From assembly GCA_027620105.1 (NCBI GenBank), contig JAQCIA010000143.1, forward strand, positions 1 to 5,985: a stretch of 5,985 nucleotides of DNA, written 5' to 3'. A model generated the notes under the pieces. The model saw only the letters and a list, made by a program, of their open reading frames with translations, had not been told where the DNA came from and searched no databases. Each line of letters starts with the position of its first letter. Positions within the stretch are counted from its first letter, which is position 1. The translations under genes were made by a program, and so were the position numbers. Positions 1-5,985 of the stretch are shown here, piece after piece. Origin of the DNA: Verrucomicrobiota bacterium. GTDB lineage: Bacteria > Verrucomicrobiota > Kiritimatiellia > UBA8416 > JAIOPI01.

Positions 1-1185
1 CAGAGCGGCCAGTTTTCCAGCGACCACACCTGCTATGCGGAGAGCAGCGACGGCATCCGCTGGACGAAACCCAATTTGGACCTTTACGAGTTCGAGGGCT
101 CGAAACAGAACAACATCGTTTGGAAGGGCGAGGGGACTCATGCCTTTGCACCGTTCAAGGATCCAAATCCGGCCTGCAAGCCCGAGCAGCAATACAAGGC
201 AGTGGGACCCATCATGGGAACGCCGCAGAAACAGGGCGGGCTGGGGGCATTTCAGTCGCCTGACGGGATCCATTGGTCACCTGTGCAAGAGACCCCTGTC
301 ATCACCAAGGGTGCATTTGATTCCTTGAACTTAGCCTTTTGGGATACGACGCGGCAACGATATGTGGACTTTCACCGCGACACTCGCGACGGTCGCCGCG
401 CGATCGTAACCTGCACTTCGACGGATTTTGTGCACTGGACCGATCCCGTTTGGTTGGAATTCCCCGGGGCAATGGAAGAGGAACTTTATACAAACGCGGT
501 GATTCCCTATCAGCGGGCACCGCATTTGTTTCTGGGTTTCCCGATGCGCTACGTCAGGTCGCGGACTTCGCAAACGATGGAGGGCATTCCCCCGATTGTC
601 GGTTTCACCAATCCCGAGCCGGGCAGTTTGGGGCTCACCGACGCTGTCTTCATGACGAGTCGGGACGGCGTGAAGTTCCATCGCCGTAGCGAAGCCTTCA
701 TTCGGCCGGGTTTGGGAAGCGACTGCTGGATTTCACGAAACAACGCGCCAGCCTGGGGGATCGTCGAAACGAAGTCCGACACGGCGGAGGGCATCCCCGA
801 ACTCTCGATCTATGCCACCGAAAGCTATTTCAACAACGCAACCCGGCTGCGGAGGTTCACGGTGCGCATGGACGGATTTGTGTCAATTCGGGCGGATAGC
901 CAAGGCGGCGAGATGCTCACTCGACCGCTGATCTTCTCCGGGAAGCAGCTGGAGATGAATTTCTCGACCAGTGCCGTCGGATCGATCCAAGTCGAGATTC
1001 AGGATGCCGCCGGCAAGCCAATTTCCGGTTTCGCACTGGAAGACTGCCCGGAGATCTACGGCGACAGGATCAGACAGGTGGTTGCATGGAAGCAGGGGAA
1101 CGACGTAAGCAAACTTGCTGGGCAGCCGGTTCGCTTGCGCTTCGTCATGAAAGACGCCGACCTGTACGCAATTCAGTTTCCATAA
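1..1185 (+). CDS. Secreted-type beta-propeller protein, GH32/GH43-like superfamily, 5'-truncated by window edge
   Basis: The frame is open from the first base to the TAA at 1183-1185, so the gene starts upstream; the first in-frame ATG (base 76) is internal. Alignment to the downstream paralogue (Tyr12 here matches its Tyr112) shows about 100 N-terminal residues are missing, including any signal peptide. Four blade-like S-x-D-(G)-x-x-W/F repeats are visible: AESSDGIRW (13-21), then SPDGIHW, TSTDFVHW and TSRDGVKF. This repeat style is known from planctomycete proteins annotated as 'glycosyl hydrolase family 32 N-terminal'-like five-bladed propellers. The segment PELSIYATE (266-274) leads into a C-terminal beta-rich domain of ~104 residues (DGFVS at 291 to IQFP at the end). 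I see no GH32 WMNDPNG, RDP or EC signature, so hydrolase activity is unproven and it could be a binding protein. The family assignment is fairly sure, the substrate unknown. Confidence 0.85.
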   Translation, partial: QSGQFSSDHTCYAESSDGIRWTKPNLDLYEFEGSKQNNIVWKGEGTHAFAPFKDPNPACKPEQQYKAVGPIMGTPQKQGGLGAFQSPDGIHWSPVQETPVITKGAFDSLNLAFWDTTRQRYVDFHRDTRDGRRAIVTCTSTDFVHWTDPVWLEFPGAMEEELYTNAVIPYQRAPHLFLGFPMRYVRSRTSQTMEGIPPIVGFTNPEPGSLGLTDAVFMTSRDGVKFHRRSEAFIRPGLGSDCWISRNNAPAWGIVETKSDTAEGIPELSIYATESYFNNATRLRRFTVRMDGFVSIRADSQGGEMLTRPLIFSGKQLEMNFSTSAVGSIQVEIQDAAGKPISGFALEDCPEIYGDRIRQVVAWKQGNDVSKLAGQPVRLRFVMKDADLYAIQFP

Positions 1186-1229
1186 ACGCAGAGATACTGC
1201 TAGTGTTATTTGCGCTGGATGTCGCACCC

Positions 1230-1349
1230 ATGGGTCCGCTGAATAGTGATCCCCACCTTCTGAGACCCGAGAAGGATTACCCGGTCTGGCGCAGCCGTCT
1301 GCCAGAAGGTTATGTGATGCTCGACGAAGTGCGGATTGACTGCCCCTGA
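1230..1349 (+). pseudogene. Possible gene remnant or 39-codon small ORF in the first intergenic region
   Basis: Reading frame 3 stays open through the intergenic region to TGA at 1347-1349; the first intergenic ATG is at 1230 (a GTG lies at 1203). The 39 codons read like real protein, for example LRPEKDYPVWRSRLPEGY followed by VMLDEVRID. Hand-counted G+C by codon position is 27/39, 16/39 and 25/39, the high-low-high pattern of coding DNA in a G+C-rich genome. There is no convincing Shine-Dalgarno before the ATG, and I do not recognise the family. It may be the surviving 3' end of a decayed or displaced gene, or a small ORF. Chance cannot be excluded over so short a stretch. Confidence 0.3.
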
Positions 1350-1412
1350 GCGGCGATGGCATGAATCAGAACTTCGTCGCGTGCCGAAACACGGCTTCAC
1401 TTTCACAAAGCC

Positions 1413-1418
1413 AAGGAA
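1413..1418 (+). promoter_or_regulatory. Ribosome binding site for the second propeller gene
   Basis: AAGGAA lies 8 nt before the ATG at 1427. It decides the start: the upstream in-frame ATG at 1361 would add 22 polar residues in front of an obvious signal peptide and has no comparable Shine-Dalgarno. Confidence 0.7.
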
Positions 1419-1426
1419 CCACAACC

Positions 1427-2956
1427 ATGCGGATCGCAACGGCGGCTACTCAACTCTTCTTGATCGTGAGTCTGACACTCGTTTCGGGGTTGGCGGTCGG
1501 TGACGATGCCGCGCCGCCAATCAACATCGCGACCGCGAAGCGGCTGACTTGGGACGATTCGCTGTTGGACAAGTTGGAGGGCATCCGTTTCGAGATGCAT
1601 CAGCCGCGTCGGACCGGCGAACGGAATCTGGTCGGTGACAAACCGTGGGAGTCGTGGCAACTCGGCGGAATGTCGAGCTTGCTACACGAAAACGGCAAGT
1701 TTCGCCTTTGGTACGGCGTGAGTCATGGCATTCGACATGGTGAGGAGTATGCCGTCGCCTATGCGGAGTCCGATGACGGAATTCGCTGGACGAAACCCGA
1801 ACTGGGCTTGGTCGATTATGCGGGTTCCAAGAAGAACAACCTGGTCGTTGCTTACAGCAGCGTGATCGGGCAGGTGTTTGTCGATCCGCACGCCAAGGCC
1901 GGCGAAGAGTACAAGATGCTGGCCGCGATTTTCCCGACGAAGGATGGTGATCCGAGGCGGTATCTCACGCTGCTCAGTTCACCAGACGGTCTGGTCTGGA
2001 GCCCGCCGACAAACAATGTCGTCCGCGAAGGGGACTTCGCGCTCGACACACAAAGCCAGGCGTTTTGGGATCGCGACCGAAATTCGTATGTTCTGTACAC
2101 GCGAATGGGTCCGTGGCGTCAAGTAGGGCGTTCCGAGTCGACCGACCCGTTTGCGTTTCCCGCGCCCAAGAACGTCATGCGGCCCGACGAGCCGGTCAAG
2201 GCCGACTACTACCAGGCCGGTGTCACGAAGTACGAGGAAGCGGCAAACGCCTATTTCGGACTCGTGCCGATTTTCTTTCATCCTGGTGACGAACGGGGAA
2301 ATCCCGCGGACGGCAATCCACCGTTGACGTTTACCTATGTGAAAAACCCAGTCACGGCGGTTGCGCCCGACACGCTCGACCTTCACTTGTTCACCAGCAA
2401 CGACTCGCTTGAATGGCAGCGGCGGGGTGACCATGTGCCGTTTCTTGGACTGGGGCTGGACGGCCAGTTCGATAGCCGTTCGCTTTATCCGGGTGTTGGT
2501 TATGCCGTGGTCGGTTCGGAGATCTGGCTGTATTACTCGGCGTACAACTGCACGCATATCGAATCGCTCGATGGGAAAGACCCGTTTTCCAAGTATTTGG
2601 GAGCGATCACACGAGCAACACTGCGTCTGGACGGTTTTGTGTCGGCCACCGCAGGGCACTCGGGCGCCGAACTTGTGACCAAGCCCCTAGTGTTCTCGGG
2701 CGACCATTTAGAGCTGAATGTCGATTGCAGTGCGGGCGGGCATTTGAACGTCGAGTTGCAATCCGCGGAGGGCGAGCCACTGCCAGGATACTCGCTGGCT
2801 GAGTGTGATCGGGTTTACCACAACAACATCAGCAAGGTCGTCACCTGGAAGGGGCAATCCAACGTGTCGGAACTTGCCGGCAAGCCCGTTCGGATGCGGT
2901 TGGTCATGCGGGACTGCAAAATGTATGCGTTTCAGTTTCCGAAAAAGTCGCCGTGA
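1427..2956 (+). CDS. Exported beta-propeller protein, GH32/GH43-like superfamily, paralogue of the preceding gene
   Basis: A complete 509-residue protein. The N-terminus (MRIATAATQLFLIVSLTLVS, then GLAVGDDA) is a typical signal peptide, so it is probably exported. After it comes a block I recognise from planctomycete propeller proteins: WDDSLLD (42-48), IRFEMHQP, DKPWESW (71-77) and FRLWYG (92-97). Blade-like repeats follow: YAESDDGIRW (112-121), SPDGLVW (185-191) and TSNDSLEW. VFVDP (150-154) precedes an EEYKML segment usual in the family. The C-terminal domain (about 400-505) is 52/104 identical, in an ungapped hand alignment, to that of the preceding gene. No WMNDPNG, RDP or EC motif of classical GH32 enzymes is seen, so activity is inferred only from the fold family. 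The start is set by AAGGAA at 1413. The gene lies 241 bp after one gene and 109 bp before the next, so co-transcription is possible but not shown. Confidence 0.9.
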   Translation: MRIATAATQLFLIVSLTLVSGLAVGDDAAPPINIATAKRLTWDDSLLDKLEGIRFEMHQPRRTGERNLVGDKPWESWQLGGMSSLLHENGKFRLWYGVSHGIRHGEEYAVAYAESDDGIRWTKPELGLVDYAGSKKNNLVVAYSSVIGQVFVDPHAKAGEEYKMLAAIFPTKDGDPRRYLTLLSSPDGLVWSPPTNNVVREGDFALDTQSQAFWDRDRNSYVLYTRMGPWRQVGRSESTDPFAFPAPKNVMRPDEPVKADYYQAGVTKYEEAANAYFGLVPIFFHPGDERGNPADGNPPLTFTYVKNPVTAVAPDTLDLHLFTSNDSLEWQRRGDHVPFLGLGLDGQFDSRSLYPGVGYAVVGSEIWLYYSAYNCTHIESLDGKDPFSKYLGAITRATLRLDGFVSATAGHSGAELVTKPLVFSGDHLELNVDCSAGGHLNVELQSAEGEPLPGYSLAECDRVYHNNISKVVTWKGQSNVSELAGKPVRMRLVMRDCKMYAFQFPKKSP

Positions 2957-2968
2957 CCTTCGCACTCG

Positions 2969-2982
2969 ATCGCAAATGCGAT
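2969..2982 (+). repeat. Small perfect inverted repeat between genes
   Basis: ATCGCA-AA-TGCGAT is a perfect 6-base inverted repeat, which would fold as a 5-bp stem with an AAAT loop, 12 bases after the stop codon of the propeller gene. No T-run follows, so it is not a convincing intrinsic terminator. It could be a weak mRNA 3' hairpin, a protein-binding palindrome or chance. Confidence 0.3.
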
Positions 2983-3052
2983 GCGTTGTCACGGCCGGAC
3001 AGTCCGTCGATCTGGTCACCGCTCATGTATGATGGATCACCGGAATACTCAC

Positions 3053-3058
3053 AAGGAG
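3053..3058 (+). promoter_or_regulatory. Ribosome binding site for the large LamG/glycosidase-like gene
   Basis: AAGGAG lies 7 nt before the ATG at 3066, a near-ideal Shine-Dalgarno. It favours this start over the in-frame internal ATG at 3105, which would cut into the signal peptide. Confidence 0.8.
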
Positions 3059-3065
3059 CAAGACA

Positions 3066-5985
3066 ATGCCGCGATACGGAAGACCCTTGATCCTAGCTGC
3101 TGCCATGGCGTGTGCGGGTGTCCTTGGCTGGGGGCACGTCTCTCGGGGCGAGGAAGCCGGGGCTGAAAGAGGAGACATCCTTTTCTACGCCGGATTTGAC
3201 AAAAGCAAAGATGCCGACTTCGCGGCCGGGAGTCCCAAAGCGCAGTTTCACGAGGGTGGCGGGTCGCTTTGTGCGGACGGGCTCGGTTTCCGCGGCGCTG
3301 CGCTGCGCACCGGGGATGGGGAGGGATATGTCGAGTATTCCGCGGAAGGCAATCTCAATGCCAAGCAAGGCACGATCGAGTTCTGGATGTATGCGCAGGA
3401 TTGGGATCACACGGACGGCCACGTTCACCGGTTGATCGATGTCGTTGGCAAGGGGCAAATATACTTTTACATAAGGCCGCCCGGCGTGCAGGAGCTTGTC
3501 GTACGCGCCACCGGCAGCCTTGCGAACACGGCCTACGGGTGCAACCCACTCCAAGGCAGGTGGAGTTGGTACGCCCTGACGTGGCAAGAGGGCCACCCCG
3601 CGGCGATCTACATCGGCGGCATCAAGGCGTCAGGGAAATCATGGACCCATAGCGCGGGGCGGTCGGGGCCGACACCGGAGCCTGAGGCACTACTCTGGAT
3701 CCTCATCGGGGATTTCGGGGGCATACCGGCGCGCCAGGCCCATACGCTCATCGACGAGGTCTACATCTACGACCGCGCGCTCACGCGCGAGGAGGTCGAC
3801 TGGGCGGCGGGAAACGCCCTGACGCGCAAGCCGGGCATGGACATCCCGGCGAACTTCATGCAGCCAAAGGCCAAGGTGGTGCCGGATCCGGCGAAGAACG
3901 CGTTGGTGGTGGAGGTCGACAGCGGCGACCGTAGCGGCGAGTTCGCGGGCACGGCGCGGCTGGAGCCACCCACGGGGACCTCGCCCGCGCCCATCGCGCC
4001 GACCGAGGGCCGGTTCGGCCAGGCGGTGATTCCATACACCGACCTGCCGAAAGGTGAGTACAACGTCATCTCGGACATCACGACCAAAGACGGCAAGCCC
4101 ATCGCGTCGGTTACCTCGAAACTTGTCGTCCCCGGGCCGCCGGTCTGGCTGAAAGAGAAGGTGGGCGTTTCCGACACGCCCCCGCCACCATGGACGCCGA
4201 TCGAAGTCGAGGGAGACCTCGTCAGGGTTTGGGGGCGAGAATACGGCCTGGGGGCGTTCGGACTGCCGGCCAAGGTGGAGACGCTGGGCGCCTCGATGCT
4301 GGCGGGGCCGGTCGGCTTCCGGGCGGTTTCCGGCGGCGCGGATGTGACCTGGACACAGGACGCGCCTGCGGTCAGCAGCCGGACAGCCGCGAAGGTTGTC
4401 TGGGAGGGGACATCGCGCAGCGCTCTAGGCGAGCTGAGCTGGCGCACGCAGGCGGAGTATGATGGTTTTCTGCTCCATGATTTCACACTCGTGCCGACCG
4501 CAGGCGCGGCGGTCGAGCTGATGGAGCTGCGCGTGCCGATCCGCAAGGAATTTGCCGGGCTCTACTCTCAAGGCGGGAGGAAGCGAGGGTCTCTCCCGCC
4601 GGGCACCGGCGAAATCGCCGGAGCCGGCGCCGGATACTGGTGGATCGGCACCGACGATGTGGGCCTCTGCGGAGCCATGGAGCACGGCGGAGCATTCATC
4701 GACGGCGCGGGCGGCTCCTCACCCATCGTGCGGGAGCCGAACGGCGACGTCACCGTAATCTATCGGTTTGCCGGCAAGCAAACCGCGCTCGCCGAGCCAT
4801 GGAAACTACGGCTTGTCCTGCAGGCCACGCCCACGAAGCCGCTGCCGGCGGACTGGCGGACATGGCGGGATGCCTCGCCGTTTGCGGAGGCGGATCGGCA
4901 GGCATGGCGGGGCGCCGTGAACCTGTGGATCGCGTATCCCTGGCCACATGAGGCAGCGCATCAGTACTTCGCGTTGCCCGTTGTGAAGGATCCGAACTGG
5001 TATCGCGATCACGTGAAGAACTTGCACGAGACGGTGCAAGAGGGCGCGGCGCCTGACGCAGAAACGAAGTCTGCGCGCAACAAGGTTCTTCCATATAGCA
5101 TGTTCGGCTTCATGGCGCCCGGGATGCCCGAGTGTGACTTCCACTGGAAGGAATGGTTCAATCCCGTCGGGTTCTCCAGTCTCGGCGACGGATTGTACCA
5201 GTACGCCGCCGTGCGCCCGGTTCCCTCGTACATCGACTTCATGGTCTGGAAGCACCGGGAACTGATCCGGGAGTACGGGCACGACGGGCTCTACATCGAT
5301 TTTGCCGGGATTTGCCAGCCAGCGCTCGACGTGGAGCACGGCCTGGGATACGAACGCGGCGGCACGCAGCATCCCGCCGAGTTCCCGATTGTGGCCACAC
5401 GCGAGACCTGGAAGCGGATGTACACAATGTTGCACAAAGAAGTTAAGGTCAGAAGACCGCTCATCGTCGGTCACACTTCCGAAAATGCGTGTGCCCCCAT
5501 CCTGTCCTTCTGCGATGTCTGGATCAACGGCGAAGGCAACTGGTTCGGGCAGTTGAAGGATAATTACCTGGACGTGCTGCCGCTCGACGAACTGCGGGCG
5601 GAGTGGCGAGCGCAGCATTTCGGCGGCGTCCCTTGGTGGATTCCCGCATGGCAGAGGGCAGCAGCCCTAGAGGATAAGGACGTGGCCGTCCGCCGCAGCG
5701 ACGGCTCGGTGGGCACGGTCAGCGTCGAAAAGACCCACCATATGCTCGGCATCGGCCTGCTCCTGGATATCGCCGTCTGGCCGATAACCGGGACGAACCC
5801 CGAGGCGGCCAGACAGTTGTATGCCGTCCAGGATAGGTTCGGCATCGCGGATATGCGGTTCTCCGGCTACTGGAACAACGCGGACCTCATCGGCGGACAG
5901 ACCAACGAGATCAAGGCGAGCGCCTACCGGAAGCCCAGGGGCGGGGCGCTCGTTGTTGTCTTCAATACGGCCAGAGAGGCCAGGG
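3066..5985 (+). CDS. Exported multidomain protein: LamG domain plus GH123-like/DUF6067-type glycoside hydrolase, 3'-truncated by window edge
   Basis: Frame 3 is open from ATG 3066 to the last base (973 codons, no stop), so the C-terminus is outside. Domains in order: signal peptide (1 to ~28, core LILAAAMACAGVLGW); LamG/concanavalin-like domain (~37-246) with GTIEFWMYAQDW (102-113), WYALTWQEG (168-176) and the classic closing strand IDEVYIYDRAL (229-239); an Ig-like beta-sandwich (~265-360); a Pro-rich link SDTPPPPWTP; a GH123-like N-terminal domain with VRVWGREYGLGAFGLP from 386; then a TIM-barrel-like region from ~615 with PECDFHWKEW (688-697), DGLYIDFAG (740-748) and DVWINGEGNW (817-826). 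The order and wording match proteins annotated as DUF6067 or GH123-type. Asp745 and Glu823 are candidate active-site acids by position, not proven. GH123 acts on beta-GalNAc linkages, but the substrate here is unknown. G+C is higher than in the two genes before it. Confidence 0.85.
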   Translation, partial: MPRYGRPLILAAAMACAGVLGWGHVSRGEEAGAERGDILFYAGFDKSKDADFAAGSPKAQFHEGGGSLCADGLGFRGAALRTGDGEGYVEYSAEGNLNAKQGTIEFWMYAQDWDHTDGHVHRLIDVVGKGQIYFYIRPPGVQELVVRATGSLANTAYGCNPLQGRWSWYALTWQEGHPAAIYIGGIKASGKSWTHSAGRSGPTPEPEALLWILIGDFGGIPARQAHTLIDEVYIYDRALTREEVDWAAGNALTRKPGMDIPANFMQPKAKVVPDPAKNALVVEVDSGDRSGEFAGTARLEPPTGTSPAPIAPTEGRFGQAVIPYTDLPKGEYNVISDITTKDGKPIASVTSKLVVPGPPVWLKEKVGVSDTPPPPWTPIEVEGDLVRVWGREYGLGAFGLPAKVETLGASMLAGPVGFRAVSGGADVTWTQDAPAVSSRTAAKVVWEGTSRSALGELSWRTQAEYDGFLLHDFTLVPTAGAAVELMELRVPIRKEFAGLYSQGGRKRGSLPPGTGEIAGAGAGYWWIGTDDVGLCGAMEHGGAFIDGAGGSSPIVREPNGDVTVIYRFAGKQTALAEPWKLRLVLQATPTKPLPADWRTWRDASPFAEADRQAWRGAVNLWIAYPWPHEAAHQYFALPVVKDPNWYRDHVKNLHETVQEGAAPDAETKSARNKVLPYSMFGFMAPGMPECDFHWKEWFNPVGFSSLGDGLYQYAAVRPVPSYIDFMVWKHRELIREYGHDGLYIDFAGICQPALDVEHGLGYERGGTQHPAEFPIVATRETWKRMYTMLHKEVKVRRPLIVGHTSENACAPILSFCDVWINGEGNWFGQLKDNYLDVLPLDELRAEWRAQHFGGVPWWIPAWQRAAALEDKDVAVRRSDGSVGTVSVEKTHHMLGIGLLLDIAVWPITGTNPEAARQLYAVQDRFGIADMRFSGYWNNADLIGGQTNEIKASAYRKPRGGALVVVFNTAREAR

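Noticed and set aside
1188..1211. Possible terminator after the first gene: GCAG-AGATA-CTGC followed by TAGTGTTATTT
   Set aside because: The stem is only 4 bp and the following T-tract is broken, so it is too weak to call a terminator.
1336..1366. TTGACT at 1336-1341 as a -35 box with ATGAAT at 1361-1366 as a -10
   Set aside because: The -10 matches TATAAT at only 3 of 6 positions with a 19-base spacer, and promoter rules in this lineage are uncertain.
1383..1395. Hairpin GCCG-AAACA-CGGC upstream of the second gene's ribosome binding site
   Set aside because: A 4-bp stem is expected by chance in G+C-rich DNA, and no riboswitch or attenuator architecture surrounds it.
1361..1426. Upstream in-frame ATG giving a 22-residue longer second propeller protein
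   Set aside because: The extension is polar, would bury the signal peptide and has no good Shine-Dalgarno, whereas the ATG at 1427 has AAGGAA at the right distance.
1979..2659. Antisense open frame of 226 codons on the minus strand
   Set aside because: It lies wholly within the second propeller gene, whose sense frame has a signal peptide, Shine-Dalgarno and a paralogue; the antisense product looks random.
3066..3145. Lipoprotein signal (Cys16 in AAAMAC) on the large protein
   Set aside because: The residues before the Cys do not fit the usual L-[AS]-[GA]-C lipobox, and the hydrophobic core continues past it.
3767..4546. Long antisense open frame (259 codons, minus strand)
   Set aside because: It lies inside the LamG/glycosidase-like gene, is rich in Ser, Pro, Thr and Arg as expected of an antisense reading of G+C-rich codons, and shows no domain.
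4806..5618. Long antisense open frame (270 codons, minus strand)
   Set aside because: It is opposite the TIM-barrel-like region, whose sense-strand motifs are clear. The antisense translation has no recognisable domain; the open frame is a by-product of codon bias.

Overview
The window carries three genes on the + strand, all apparently for secreted carbohydrate-acting or carbohydrate-binding proteins, in the style of a large-genome planctomycete (Planctomycetota; Pirellulales-like or a relative). The lineage is inferred from recognisable protein families and from the habit of stacking exported beta-propeller, LamG and glycosidase-like proteins. No rRNA or housekeeping marker is present to confirm it. 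No tRNA, rRNA, CRISPR array, insertion sequence or tandem repeat was seen.

Layout: (1) bases 1-1185 hold the 3' part of a gene for a five-bladed beta-propeller protein of the GH32/GH43-like superfamily with a conserved C-terminal beta-rich domain; its first ~100 codons lie upstream of the window. (2) Bases 1186-1426 are intergenic and contain a short coding-like stretch (1230-1349), perhaps a gene remnant. (3) Bases 1427-2956 are a complete paralogue of the first gene, with a signal peptide and a good Shine-Dalgarno. (4) Bases 2957-3065 are a short spacer with a small hairpin and a strong Shine-Dalgarno. (5) From 3066 a large gene runs open to the end of the window (973 codons seen, no stop). 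It encodes an exported protein with a LamG/concanavalin-like domain, a beta-sandwich, a GH123-like N-terminal domain and a TIM-barrel-like region resembling DUF6067/GH123-type glycosidases.

Together the genes look like part of a polysaccharide-degradation locus: two related propeller proteins beside a large multidomain glycosidase-like protein, all predicted to act outside the cytoplasm. The substrate cannot be read from the sequence. The first two genes are about 50-58% G+C in hand-counted samples and the third is about 65-75% in its middle, so the third gene may have a different history. There is no clear sign of a defence, mobile or RNA-based system. The least described items are the conserved C-terminal domain of the propeller pair, the absence of familiar GH32/43 catalytic signatures in them, and the multidomain architecture of the third protein.
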